From JBBRLA01 sp038231615 (GTDB taxonomy: Bacteria > Myxococcota_A > Polyangia > Palsa-1104 > JAEUJZ01), in contig JBBRLA010000029.1 of assembly GCA_038231615.1 (NCBI GenBank), positions 1-25,637 of the forward strand: a stretch of DNA of 25,637 bases, read 5' to 3'. Positions 6,466 to 15,002 of this stretch are shown in pieces. The notes below the pieces were generated by a model. That model ran no database searches. It was given only the letters and a program-made list of their open reading frames with translations, and was not told where the DNA came from. Numbering within the stretch: position 1 is the first letter of the stretch; the number at the start of each line of letters is the position of its first letter. The translations under genes were made by a program, and so were the position numbers.

Positions 6466-9400
6466 GTGACTCAAAGGCGAAGGCTCCGGCACCTGCCCCG
6501 ACCTCTGATGGCGCCGCTGCAGCGCCCGCTGATCGGTCGCGTGCTTCAGCTGGTGGCGGGGGTGATGCTGCTCTGGTTCGGGGTCTTCGTCGGCCTGAAC
6601 GACCGACGCCTGGGTCATGTGGTGACCACCATCGTCAGCAACAGCGTCCGCGGCAAGTTCACCCTGGGCTACGCGCACTACGACTACTGGAGCAGTCTGG
6701 CATCGCTGATCCTCAACACCCCGGCGCCGGTGCGCGGGGGCGATTTTGAAATGATCGACCCCGACGGGAACCCGGTGCTGGAGGTCCACGAGATCCGCGC
6801 CGACATGTACATCGGGGAGCTGGTGCGGGGACTGGTCCGCACGGCGATCAGCGTCCCCTTGAAGCGCGGCCCCTTCATCGATCTGCACTTTTCTCGCGGG
6901 GAGATCCACGGCGCGGTGGCCCGCATCCACCCGACTGCGTCGTCCCTGGAAAATACCCCGGAGTACACGGACATCAACATCCTGGCGACCATGACCGGGA
7001 AGAAGCCCTCGATTGGGGAGCCGACGGGAAGGCTGCGCATCATCGTGGATGGGGAGGGCCTGACCTTCTCCGGGGTGACGCTGGAGCTGGGGATGGGCAT
7101 CTGGGCGGCCCGCGCGGAGGACCTGCGGGGCGGGGCGACCCTGCGCTTCTCTTCGGCGGCCAGCGAGACCAGGCCCGGCCGCCCGAGCTTCGTCTACGAA
7201 GTCGCGCCCCTGTCCTTTCAGAATGGGGAGCTGAAGATCCAGGCCAGCCCGGAAGGCGATCCTTTGGTCTTTCCCTTGCGCGACCTGGAGCTGCGTCGCT
7301 TCGGCGCGCGGGCCAAGAACCCGCAGGACCTGTCCTTCCGCGGCAGGACGCTCTTCGACGGGGCGCGGGTGGAGCTGGACGGGAAGCTGAAGGACACCTA
7401 TTGCGACGCCGGGGTGGACGTGGTGCTGAGCTTCGAGGGGGCCGGGGCGCCGCTCGCGCAGGTGTCATCGGGGCTGTTCTTTGGCGGGGTGGCCGGTCGC
7501 GGGCGGATCCATGGTCCGTTCTCGGAGATGTTGCCGACGCTGATCGGAGGGGCAAAGGCCCCCTGTTTGACGGCTCGGGCCTCGCCGTATCTGGGCGGGC
7601 CCGACGGGCGCCAACTGGTCATCGAGGGGAGCGCCGCCGGGGTCGAGGCCGAGCTGGCGCAGGTCCACATGACCGATGGGCAATCGCACTTCCGCCTGGT
7701 GCAGGGGGTGATGACCTTGCCGGTGGCCACCGGAAGCGCCCTGGGCGGGCAGGTTCGGATGGATGCGTTGCGAGTGAACCTGAACCAACCGTTGCACTTG
7801 CAAGGGCTTTTCCGGGTGCAGGGGGTGGACCCCGGGCAGATGGAGGTCTTGCCGAAGAACCTGCGGCAGATCCTGGAGGGCCGGCTGAACGCCACCGCGC
7901 GCCTGTCGGGGGTGTTTGGTAGCGCGCAGCGAAGCGGAGCGCCGTCCATGGAAATCGCGCACGCCTCGCAGCGGGTGCGTTTTACCGAGATCGACGCGAC
8001 GCTCGATCGGGTCGGTCGGGCAGGTCACGGCGATCCGCTGCCGCGCAAGCTGAACCTCCTGGGCGGCGTGATCTATACACCCGACACCACGGCCCTTGCC
8101 GGCATGATCCTGAGCGGCGAGGGGCTGGAAGTGGTGCTGCCGTCTGGAACGGTGAGCCAGAAAAGCGGCAAGTTGGACTTGCAGCATGTGCAGGTGAAGG
8201 GCGGGGAGACCTTCTCGCGCCTCTTGCGCGGGGCCGGGGTAAAGGGGAGCGTGCGGGAGGTGGGGGCGAGCCTGAACATCCTGGGCCGCATCAAGCGCCC
8301 CGAGATCGAGCAGGGCGAATTGCGCGCCCACGGGCTCGACGTCGTCGGCAGGCGCATCGACGAGGTGGTCGCAGGGTTCACCCTGCACGACGGGGTGCTG
8401 GCGCTACAGGGGGTACAGGCCAAGGGCCTCTCGGGCACCGGCAGCGCCAGCGCCACGATCGAACTGTTTCACGGGACGACCGACCACGTCCTGCGCGACC
8501 CGCCGATCACGCTGAGCGCCAAGGTGAACGACGTGAGCCCGGAGCAGCTTCTGGGGTATGCGGGCCGCGGCGGCCCCGGAATGCTGACGGGGCAAACGAC
8601 GCTGACGGCGCAGGCGGAGCTGACCGGGACCCTCCTGCGACCGCTGGGGAATGCCTGGGTGCGGGTGCCGCTTCTGGGCCTGGGTGGGGCGCAGGTGAGC
8701 GACCTGACCCTGGACCTGGAGGCGCAGCCGGATCGGTATTTGCTGACGTCGCTGTACGCGATGCTCGGTCGCGGGGGAGGGCAGGGGGGACTCAGCGGGC
8801 AGGCCGAGGTGGGGCGCGACGGGGCCATGCCGCTTTCGGTGAGCCTGACGCCGGACCACATCCAGCTCCGGGACGTGCCCTTTGTCCGCGACCTGCCGTA
8901 CCGGCTGGATGGGGACGTTTCGGGGTCGGTGCGGGTGCTGGGGTCGGCGCGGCCGCTGCGGCCGAACCTACTGGGACAACTGGTGCTGGACAACCTGTCG
9001 GTCAGTGGGCTGCCGATCGCCCCCGCCGACGAGACGCCGGAGCCCGAGCCGCTCTTCAAGCTGCTGGGGATGGTGGTGCGGACGCTGACGCTGCACCGGG
9101 CCGACCTGCGCTTCAATCCCGATCGCGGGGGCACCCGGGTCACCGGCCTGCTCTTCGGCGCCTTCCGGGTCGACGGCCTGGTCTACCTGGACCCCGAGGA
9201 CCTGCGGGGTGAGGTCACCCTGGGGTTTGGCTGCCCTGCCAGGCAGCCCATCGGCGTGCCGCCCCCCGTGGGGTGCGACATGGTGGTGGAGCAGCTTTTG
9301 CCGGAGTTGCAGCAACTTGGGCAGATGGAGGTCCGGGCGCGGACCAGCGGGGAGCTGCACGTGCTCTTCGGCAGGCGGATCGGCAAGGAGCCTCCGCTGC

Positions 9401-11508
9401 GAGACGCCCTGGCCGAGGCGGGGGCACAGGAGCCGTTGCGCTTTCTGGCGGACCTGCGACTGACCCGGGCGGTGGTTCTTTTGCACAACCCCGGCGATGA
9501 CGGGCCCGAGCGGCGCTTCCGCCTGATCAATCACGGCGACGTGCGCCTGTCCACCGATGGCAGCTCGTTCCATGTGTGGCAAGCCGACTTCTTCACCGAG
9601 CAAGTGCCCCGGGCGGACCCGGACTTCCTGATGGCGCAACGACGTGAGCCGCAGGATGCCTTCGGCGAACTTCTCGCCAGCGGGTGGATCGGCAAGGAAA
9701 AGAGCGACCTGCATCTTTCCGGGCGGCTGCGCCTGGAACTGCTGGAGCACCTCCTGCGCGCCTCGTTCCGTCGGTTGAGCGGCGCCATTGCCCTGGACGT
9801 GCACCTGCGGGGACCGCGGGACCGGCTGGCGCTGACCGGCGGGGCTGATGTGCGCACTGCGGCGCGGCTCTCGCCGGTGGATCTGGACCTCCCCATCGAG
9901 GTGCCCTCGGGTCATCTGGAGATGACGTCGGAGCAGGCGCTTGTGCGCAACCTCTCGGTGGTGCTCGACGGGGTGCGGATGCAGGTCGACGGCCTCGTCG
10001 CCGCCCGGAGCTTCCTGCCGCTGAGCCTGGGCGAGATGAAGTTGGACGTGAAGGGTGCGATCCCGGCGCGGCTTTTGCAGTGGGGGCTGCCGGGGGTGTT
10101 CTCCGAGGCGCGCGGGTCGCTGGTGCTGAAGGATGTCAAGGTGCTGGGCACGCCGGCGGCGCCGCGGGCCGAGGGGCGCATCGTCCTGCGAGACGTGTTC
10201 CTGAACATGCGGCGATTCCACGAGTTGCAGTTCCCGAGCGGCACCCTGCGTTTCACCGCGGACAGCAAGACAGCCCCGGCGCGAATCCTCATCGGGTGCG
10301 ACAACCTGACCCAGGCCAGCAACAACGACTGTCAGTCGGTGCAGGGGATGGTGGATGGCGACGGCAGGGCGAACCTGAGCGGGGTGATCGAGTTCACCAG
10401 CATCGGGGGCCTGCTGCGCGGGCCGTGGTATGATCCGCTGTCCAACGTCGACCTGTACGTGCGGCTGGACAACGTGCGCCACAGCTCCGGCGGGGTCTAC
10501 AACGTGGAGGTGACCGCCCCGGCGCTGCACATCACCGGGGACCACCGGAACCTGTTGGTGGCGGGGAACCTGGACGTGGTGTCGGGACGCTACATCCAGC
10601 CCTTCGAACTGAAGGAGCGCATCCTGGCGCGGCGGGTGCAGGAAGAAGAAGACCCGTTCTGGCAGGGCGACCCCTATCTGTCGAAGCTGGAGCTTGCGGT
10701 GGGCGTGGCCACCCGCGGGGTGTTCCAGGTGTCCAACAACATCGCCGAGCTGCGCCTGTCAACGACCGATCTGACGATCCAGGGGCCCCTTTCGCGGCTG
10801 CAACTGGGGGGCAACATTCGGGTCGAGGGGGGGACGTTCTCGGTCCCGGGGTTACATGGGGATTTTAGGGTGAAGGGGGATAGCAAGATCGAGTTCTCGA
10901 GCGCGTCGTACTGGCCCGAGACGCCGTATGTGGACGTGCGGGGCACCAACGTCCAGTTTGACCCCAACGAGCAGCAGCGCAACATCGAGCTGGCGCTGCG
11001 GGGGAAGGTGTCGGAACTGAAGATCGAGTGCATCTCGGCAGACGGATTGAATGCCACGGATTGCGCCTCGTATCTTCTGCTGGGGGGGACCAGTGACCAG
11101 ATCCGGCATTCGCTGGCGGGCGACCCGAACAACAACAGCCCCAGGGCCATCGGTTACAGCGACAACGCGGCGAAGCTGCTTTCCAGCCAGCTCCTGACCC
11201 AGCAGATGGAGGGGCCGGTGCGGGAAAAGTTGCGGCTGGATACGGTGCGCATCCGCTTCGGGGTCAGCACCTTCGACGTGCAGCTGTGCAAGCGGTACAA
11301 GCTTTACGTGCAGGCCTGCGGCCTGGCCGAATGGGGCCTTTTGGCGGCGACGTCGGCGCGCTACCGGGCCTACGGGGAGCTGCAATTCGCTGACTGGGCG
11401 TTCGGGCAGGTCAGCTTCGATCGGATCGAACGGGGTTTTGAGCAGATCGACGACACCATCACCAAGTTCAAGCTGCAATTCGGGGCGCGGCTGCCCGTTC
11501 CCTACTGA
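6466..11508 (+). CDS. tamB: Translocation and assembly module protein TamB (DUF490 family)
   Basis: Very large AsmA-like protein, 1680 residues, anchored in the inner membrane and spanning the periplasm. The family is linked to outer-membrane protein insertion with TamA and to phospholipid transport to the outer membrane. Residues about 25-44 (VLQLVAGVMLLWFGVFVGL) are the membrane anchor. The middle is repetitive beta-strand text expected for a long beta-groove. From about residue 1340 the conserved TamB C-terminus is visible: VAGNLDVVSGRYIQPF, LTIQGPLSRLQLGGNIRVEGGTF, RGKVSELKIECISADG and ASYLLLGGTSDQIRHS. The GTG start at 6466 has no clear ribosome site; ATG 6508 would drop 14 residues and keep the anchor. 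No TamA/BamA gene is adjacent. It is divergent from polA and convergent with the PEGA gene, ten bases away. Four Cys near the C-terminus are unusual for this exported beta-rich protein. Confidence 0.93.
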   Translation: MTQRRRLRHLPRPLMAPLQRPLIGRVLQLVAGVMLLWFGVFVGLNDRRLGHVVTTIVSNSVRGKFTLGYAHYDYWSSLASLILNTPAPVRGGDFEMIDPDGNPVLEVHEIRADMYIGELVRGLVRTAISVPLKRGPFIDLHFSRGEIHGAVARIHPTASSLENTPEYTDINILATMTGKKPSIGEPTGRLRIIVDGEGLTFSGVTLELGMGIWAARAEDLRGGATLRFSSAASETRPGRPSFVYEVAPLSFQNGELKIQASPEGDPLVFPLRDLELRRFGARAKNPQDLSFRGRTLFDGARVELDGKLKDTYCDAGVDVVLSFEGAGAPLAQVSSGLFFGGVAGRGRIHGPFSEMLPTLIGGAKAPCLTARASPYLGGPDGRQLVIEGSAAGVEAELAQVHMTDGQSHFRLVQGVMTLPVATGSALGGQVRMDALRVNLNQPLHLQGLFRVQGVDPGQMEVLPKNLRQILEGRLNATARLSGVFGSAQRSGAPSMEIAHASQRVRFTEIDATLDRVGRAGHGDPLPRKLNLLGGVIYTPDTTALAGMILSGEGLEVVLPSGTVSQKSGKLDLQHVQVKGGETFSRLLRGAGVKGSVREVGASLNILGRIKRPEIEQGELRAHGLDVVGRRIDEVVAGFTLHDGVLALQGVQAKGLSGTGSASATIELFHGTTDHVLRDPPITLSAKVNDVSPEQLLGYAGRGGPGMLTGQTTLTAQAELTGTLLRPLGNAWVRVPLLGLGGAQVSDLTLDLEAQPDRYLLTSLYAMLGRGGGQGGLSGQAEVGRDGAMPLSVSLTPDHIQLRDVPFVRDLPYRLDGDVSGSVRVLGSARPLRPNLLGQLVLDNLSVSGLPIAPADETPEPEPLFKLLGMVVRTLTLHRADLRFNPDRGGTRVTGLLFGAFRVDGLVYLDPEDLRGEVTLGFGCPARQPIGVPPPVGCDMVVEQLLPELQQLGQMEVRARTSGELHVLFGRRIGKEPPLRDALAEAGAQEPLRFLADLRLTRAVVLLHNPGDDGPERRFRLINHGDVRLSTDGSSFHVWQADFFTEQVPRADPDFLMAQRREPQDAFGELLASGWIGKEKSDLHLSGRLRLELLEHLLRASFRRLSGAIALDVHLRGPRDRLALTGGADVRTAARLSPVDLDLPIEVPSGHLEMTSEQALVRNLSVVLDGVRMQVDGLVAARSFLPLSLGEMKLDVKGAIPARLLQWGLPGVFSEARGSLVLKDVKVLGTPAAPRAEGRIVLRDVFLNMRRFHELQFPSGTLRFTADSKTAPARILIGCDNLTQASNNDCQSVQGMVDGDGRANLSGVIEFTSIGGLLRGPWYDPLSNVDLYVRLDNVRHSSGGVYNVEVTAPALHITGDHRNLLVAGNLDVVSGRYIQPFELKERILARRVQEEEDPFWQGDPYLSKLELAVGVATRGVFQVSNNIAELRLSTTDLTIQGPLSRLQLGGNIRVEGGTFSVPGLHGDFRVKGDSKIEFSSASYWPETPYVDVRGTNVQFDPNEQQRNIELALRGKVSELKIECISADGLNATDCASYLLLGGTSDQIRHSLAGDPNNNSPRAIGYSDNAAKLLSSQLLTQQMEGPVREKLRLDTVRIRFGVSTFDVQLCKRYKLYVQACGLAEWGLLAATSARYRAYGELQFADWAFGQVSFDRIERGFEQIDDTITKFKLQFGARLPVPY

Positions 11509-11518
11509 GCGTTTTCCC

Positions 11519-12358
11519 TCAGAACCGGCCGTGAAGGAGCAGGGTCTTTTGGCTCGCGCCCGCGGGGACGGTCAGGCACAGGTCGGCGCCAAGCCGCTGG
11601 CACACGTCGCGGGAGTAGTACACGGTGGGCACGATGACGGAGACGGCGATCACGGCCACCCCGGCGGCCCCGGCGGTCCACACCCACCACTTTTCGTACC
11701 ACTTCGGCGGCGGGGGACCCAGGGGCCGGTAGGGATTCAGGCCGGGGGGCAGTTCGGCCAGAAGGAACTCGCGCTCGATCAGCGCGCCGGCAATGGCGGA
11801 GACGTTGAAGCTCTGGTCCTGGTAGCCAAAGCGAGAAAGGCGGATGGCGTGGGGGCCCACCTTCAGGTCGGTCTCTATCGGGGCCTCCCCGACCAGCTTG
11901 CCATCGACGAAGACCCGGGTCTTGTCAGGCCTGGCGCGAAGACGCAGGACGCCGGAAACGGGGGCCAGTTCCACCGGGATCTTGGTGACCTTGCCCTCCT
12001 TGATGACGAAGACGTCGATGTAGGGGGCGTAGCCGGGGCGGACCACCCGGATGGTGTGTTCGCCGCTGGAAAGGGGCAGCACCCCTTCTAGCGGCGTGGT
12101 GCCAATCTTGTCGCCGTCAATGAACACCTCGGCGTTCACGGTGGCGCCGACCAGGGTGAAGCCGGTCTCGCCCGCCACGGGCTGCGGACGGGGGGGGGCG
12201 GCCTTTTCGGTGGACTCCCCATGGGACCGGTGTCTCGCGGACCAGGCCGGCCCAGCCGCGGCGAGTCCCAGGCACAGCGTCAGCGTCAGGATGCCCCGGC
12301 CCGTAAGGGACCGGGTCCGTGCACGTGCCGGGTGTAAGCACCCTCTTTGCTCGTACAT
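11519..12358 (-). CDS. Exported PEGA-domain protein with C-terminal membrane segment
   Basis: A 279-residue protein. Residues 1-41 form a long signal peptide: a basic N-region, then ILTLTLCLGLAAAGPAWSA. A Pro-rich spacer leads to two PEGA-type beta-repeats, about 66-132 (VNAEVFIDGDKIGTTPLEGV, then SSGEHTIRVVRPGY) and about 136-202 (KTRVFVDGKLVGEAPIETDL, then VGPHAIRLSRFGYQ). A Tyr/Pro-rich link and a clear membrane helix (WWVWTAGAAGVAVIAVSVIV, 224-248) follow, then a short tail with two Cys. PEGA repeats are carbohydrate- or surface-associated modules common in this type of genome; the specific role is unknown. The start has only a weak ribosome site, so a shorter start inside the basic region is possible. 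It is convergent with tamB and divergent from the methyltransferase operon. Confidence 0.88.
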   Translation of the reverse strand: MYEQRGCLHPARARTRSLTGRGILTLTLCLGLAAAGPAWSARHRSHGESTEKAAPPRPQPVAGETGFTLVGATVNAEVFIDGDKIGTTPLEGVLPLSSGEHTIRVVRPGYAPYIDVFVIKEGKVTKIPVELAPVSGVLRLRARPDKTRVFVDGKLVGEAPIETDLKVGPHAIRLSRFGYQDQSFNVSAIAGALIEREFLLAELPPGLNPYRPLGPPPPKWYEKWWVWTAGAAGVAVIAVSVIVPTVYYSRDVCQRLGADLCLTVPAGASQKTLLLHGRF

Positions 12359-12384
12359 CTTATTCTTTTGAAGGATACCAACAA

Positions 12385-12413
12385 TTGAGGGTCACGACGA
12401 ACTTTTCTATAGG
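12385..12413 (+). promoter_or_regulatory. Candidate sigma-70 promoter for the methyltransferase-pilR operon
   Basis: TTGAGG (12385-12390) and TATAGG (12408-12413) are 17 bases apart, each matching consensus at four of six positions. It faces the gene starting at 12546 and leaves a leader of about 125 bases that contains the hairpin repeats. Confidence 0.4.
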
Positions 12414-12434
12414 GTCGCTCTTCCTCTATGATGA

Positions 12435-12532
12435 GGGGAAGCTACGCTTCCCGGGATGTGGGTACGCTGCGCTTCCCGTATAGTGAGGGGAAGCTTGGCT
12501 TCCCCCATCGTGCGCACTGCTTCGCTTCGCCC
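12435..12532. repeat. Degenerate ~26-base tandem repeat with hairpin-forming units
   Basis: GCTTCCC recurs at 12446, 12471 and 12498, with the related GCTTCGC at 12524, at spacings of 25, 27 and 26 bases. Two units are perfect hairpins: GGGAAGC (12436-12442) with GCTTCCC (12446-12452), and GGGGAAGC (12487-12494) with GCTTCCCC (12498-12505), each with a three-base loop. The block fills the leader of the methyltransferase gene, in the gap between it and the divergent PEGA gene. Function unknown. Confidence 0.75.
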
Positions 12533-12545
12533 AGAAAAGGACCCT

Positions 12546-13280
12546 GTGACCCGAAAAGACAACAAGGCTTACTATGATGAGTTCTCTGCCTGGTACGAGC
12601 GGGGACGCCACGACGGGTATCACGCGTTCATCGACAAGCTGGAGACGGACCTGGTGCTGCGCTATGCCAGCCCGCGGAGTCGGCTGCTGGAGGCGGGCTG
12701 TGGGACGGGGCTGATCCTGCGCACCCTCTCGTCGCGGGTGGGACAGGCCATCGGGCTGGACCTGTCCTCGGGGATGCTCAAGGTGGCCGGCGGGCGAAAG
12801 CTGAACGTGGTGCAGGCCAGCGTGACCCACATCCCCTTTGCCGACGGGGCCTTCGACCTGGTCTGTTCTTTCAAGGTGCTGGCGCACGTGCAGCCCATCG
12901 AAAAGGCGCTGGCGGAGCTTGGCCGGGTGTTGCGCCCCTCGGGGCGGTTGATCGCCGAGTTCTACAACCCTCTGTCGCTGCGCTACCTGGTCAAGCGGCT
13001 CAAGCCGCCCACCGCCATCTCGCTCCAGACCAGCGATGAGGCGGTCTACACCCGCTATGACTCTTTGGCGCAGATCCGCCGCTACCTGCCCCGGGACCTG
13101 GAGATCGAGACCGTGCGCGGCATCCGGATTCTGACCCCGGTGTCCCACTTGCACCGCGTGCCGATCCTTGGCCCGGCGCTGCGCTTCGCCGAGACCCAGG
13201 CCGCCGATGCCCCGGGGCTGCGGCGCCTGGGCGGGTTCATGGTGGTGGTGGCCAAGAAGCTTCCTCTGGAGGTCCACTGA
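12546..13280 (+). CDS. Class I SAM-dependent methyltransferase (Methyltransf_11/UbiE-like)
   Basis: A 244-residue protein from a GTG start with AAGGA (12537-12541) four bases upstream. An in-frame ATG at 12456 lies inside the repeat block and lacks a ribosome site, so it is not used. Motif I is LLEAGCGTGLIL (47-58), the acidic residue that binds the SAM ribose is in GLDLSSGML (Asp72), and PFADGAFDLVCSF (97-109) is the motif IV region. The C-terminal half has an SDEAVYTRYDS segment. The substrate cannot be read from sequence; small molecule, quinone or lipid targets are all possible. Its TGA overlaps the pilR ATG by one base (TGATG), so the two are translationally coupled. Confidence 0.93.
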   Translation: MTRKDNKAYYDEFSAWYERGRHDGYHAFIDKLETDLVLRYASPRSRLLEAGCGTGLILRTLSSRVGQAIGLDLSSGMLKVAGGRKLNVVQASVTHIPFADGAFDLVCSFKVLAHVQPIEKALAELGRVLRPSGRLIAEFYNPLSLRYLVKRLKPPTAISLQTSDEAVYTRYDSLAQIRRYLPRDLEIETVRGIRILTPVSHLHRVPILGPALRFAETQAADAPGLRRLGGFMVVVAKKLPLEVH

Positions 13281-14668
13281 TGGCCCGCATTCTGGTGGTA
13301 GATGACGAGCGGTCGATGCGCGATTTTTTGCGCATCTGTCTCATGCGCGACGGTCATCAGATGGCCCTGGCGGAAAACCCGGCGATGGTCCGCGAGCTTC
13401 TGGCCGCCGGGCAGCAGTTCGACGTGGTCATCACCGACCTGAAGATGCCGGGGGGCTCGGGGCTGGACGTGCTGTCAGCGGTGAAGGGGGCCTCGCCGGA
13501 GACTCAGGTGGTGGTCATCACCGCCTACGCCACGCCGGAGACTGCCATCGCCGCGATGAAGCAGGGCGCCTATGACTACATCACCAAGCCCTTCAAGGTG
13601 GACGAGGTGCAGGTGGTGGTGCAGCGGGCGCTGGAGAAGCGCTCGCTGCTGCGCGACAACGTCGAGCTGCGTGACGCGCTGCAGGGCCGTTTCCGGCTGG
13701 ACCGGATGGTCGGCAAGGCGCCGGTCATGCAGCAGATCTTCGATATGATCAAGCGAGTGGCCCCGGCCAAGACCTCCATCCTGGTCGGCGGTGAATCCGG
13801 GACCGGCAAGGAGCTGGTGGCGCGGGCCATCCACCACATCTCCCCCAGGGCGGAGTGTGCCTTCGTGCCAGTCAACTGCGGGGCCATCCCGGACTCGCTC
13901 ATCGAGAGCGAGCTGTTCGGCCACGTGAAGGGGGCCTTCACCGGGGCCACCAGCGACCGCGAGGGGGTCTTCGCCGCGGCCAACGGGGGCACCATCTTCC
14001 TCGACGAGATCGGCGAGCTGTCCGGGCCGATGCAGGTGAAGCTTTTGCGGGTGCTGCAGGAGCGGAAGATCAAGCCCGTGGGCGGCTCCCGCGAGGCCGA
14101 GGTGGACGTTCGGGTGGTCGCTGCCACCAACCGGGACCTGGAGACCGAGGTGGACCGGGGCGCTTTCCGCCGGGACCTGTTCTATCGCCTCAACGTCATC
14201 CAGATCGTCCTGCCCCCGCTGCGGGCCCGCCGGGAAGACGTGCCGCTCCTGGCTGAGCACTTTCTGCGCAAGCATGCCGCCTCGATCGGCAAGCCCATCG
14301 CCGGGATCACCCCCGAGGCCATGAAGTTCCTTTGTGAGTACGATTTCCCTGGCAACGTCCGTGAGTTGGAGAACCTGCTGGAACGAGCGGTGACCCTGGA
14401 GCCGACCAACCAGATCACCCGGGACTCCCTGCCGGAACTGACGCTGCGCCGACGTCCACCGACGGCGATGACCGAGCTGGGCGTGCCCCCCGAGGGCATC
14501 GACCTGGAGCGCGTCATCGGCGAGATCGAGCGGGACCTGCTCATGAAGGCCCTGGACCGGGCCGGCAATGTCAGGAAGGAAGCAGCCAAGCTGCTGAGCA
14601 TCACCTTCCGCTCCCTCCGCTACCGAATGGCCAAGCACGGCGTCGATCTTCCCGAAGAGGAAGACTGA
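13280..14668 (+). CDS. pilR: Sigma-54-dependent response regulator, PilR-like
   Basis: NtrC-family activator of 462 residues. The receiver domain (1-120) has the acidic pair VVDDE, phospho-acceptor Asp53 (ITDLKMP), Thr81 and Lys103. The AAA+ domain has Walker A GESGTGKE (171-178), the sigma-54 contact loop GAFTGA (218-223) and Walker B TIFLDEIGEL (Asp242, Glu243). The C-terminal Fis-type HTH (about 425-455: GNVRKEAAKLLSITFRSLRYR) closely matches PilR regulators, which switch on pilin transcription. A -24/-12 promoter and two pilin genes follow directly, which supports this role. The usual partner kinase PilS is not next to it; a methyltransferase gene occupies the upstream position and overlaps the start by one base. 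The symbol is less certain than the family. Confidence 0.9.
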   Translation: MARILVVDDERSMRDFLRICLMRDGHQMALAENPAMVRELLAAGQQFDVVITDLKMPGGSGLDVLSAVKGASPETQVVVITAYATPETAIAAMKQGAYDYITKPFKVDEVQVVVQRALEKRSLLRDNVELRDALQGRFRLDRMVGKAPVMQQIFDMIKRVAPAKTSILVGGESGTGKELVARAIHHISPRAECAFVPVNCGAIPDSLIESELFGHVKGAFTGATSDREGVFAAANGGTIFLDEIGELSGPMQVKLLRVLQERKIKPVGGSREAEVDVRVVAATNRDLETEVDRGAFRRDLFYRLNVIQIVLPPLRARREDVPLLAEHFLRKHAASIGKPIAGITPEAMKFLCEYDFPGNVRELENLLERAVTLEPTNQITRDSLPELTLRRRPPTAMTELGVPPEGIDLERVIGEIERDLLMKALDRAGNVRKEAAKLLSITFRSLRYRMAKHGVDLPEEED

Positions 14669-14775
14669 TCTTTTAGCTTCACCTGTCGCTCTGGGCATGG
14701 GTGGCTGGCGACTCAGGCCTGGCTTACATTCGATGCAGTGTTTTCAGGGGTTTGGCCACCTGGAAAAACGCCTCG

Positions 14776-14788
14776 GACAATCATTGTC
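14776..14788. promoter_or_regulatory. Perfect 13-base palindrome upstream of the sigma-54 promoter, possible activator site
   Basis: GACAATCATTGTC is a 6-1-6 palindrome about 110 bases upstream of the -24 element, a usual distance for an enhancer bound by an NtrC-family activator. A second inverted repeat, GTGAC (14796-14800) and GTCAC (14808-14812), lies just downstream. TGTC cores, similar to those reported for Pseudomonas PilR sites, occur at 14684, 14785, 14807 and 14868. Binding is inferred only. Confidence 0.35.
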
Positions 14789-14885
14789 TCTATGGGTGAC
14801 GCTTTTTGTCACGCAGGCTCGCCCCGCCGGAGGGCGATGCTCCGAAGTCGGCTCTCCGCCTACGATCTGTCTTCTCTCCTACACC

Positions 14886-14901
14886 TGGCATACCTCCTGC
14901 A
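14886..14901 (+). promoter_or_regulatory. Sigma-54 (-24/-12) promoter of the pilin gene
   Basis: TGGCATACCTCCTGCA has GG at 14887-14888 and GC at 14899-14900 with exactly ten bases between, matching TGGCA...TGCA of the sigma-54 consensus. It lies downstream of the PilR-like gene and about 100 bases before the pilin ATG. A start point near 14912 would give a leader of about 90 bases that holds the repeat at 14955-14979. Confidence 0.75.
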
Positions 14902-14954
14902 ACTGCTGGAAACGTGGGCTGCTTCCGAGGCCGTCCTCGGCAGGCCCGAATGCG

Positions 14955-14979
14955 ATCGCGGAGCGCCAAGCGCCGCGGT
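14955..14979. repeat. 25-base interspersed repeat, copy 1
   Basis: This 25-base element reads ATCGCGGAGCGCC followed by AAGCGCCGCGGT. It is repeated at 20915-20939 with a single mismatch (G at 14961, A at 20921). It contains a tandem AGCGCCA/AGCGCCG core. Here it lies in the 5' leader of the first pilin gene, 23 bases before its start codon. Confidence 0.8.
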
Positions 14980-15002
14980 TTTCCATGCAGACAGGAGATT
15001 CC

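Noticed and set aside
3437..6469. A 1010-codon open frame on the plus strand
   Set aside because: It is antisense to polA, whose family motifs are unmistakable. The antisense text is Gly/Val/Gln/His-rich, as expected for the complement of a GC-rich gene.
7921..7945. GCGAAGCGGAGCGCC-like text resembling the interspersed repeat
   Set aside because: It lies inside tamB coding sequence and matches only part of the 25-base element.
8968..10545. A 525-codon open frame on the minus strand
   Set aside because: It is antisense to the middle of tamB and has no family-like text.
11505..11522. CTGAG/CTCAG hairpin between tamB and the PEGA gene
   Set aside because: The stem is only five pairs, spans both gene ends and has no suitable T-run.
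12456..12545. Upstream in-frame ATG for the methyltransferase
   Set aside because: It lies inside the hairpin repeats with no ribosome site. GTG 12546 has AAGGA at proper distance and fits the family's N-terminus.
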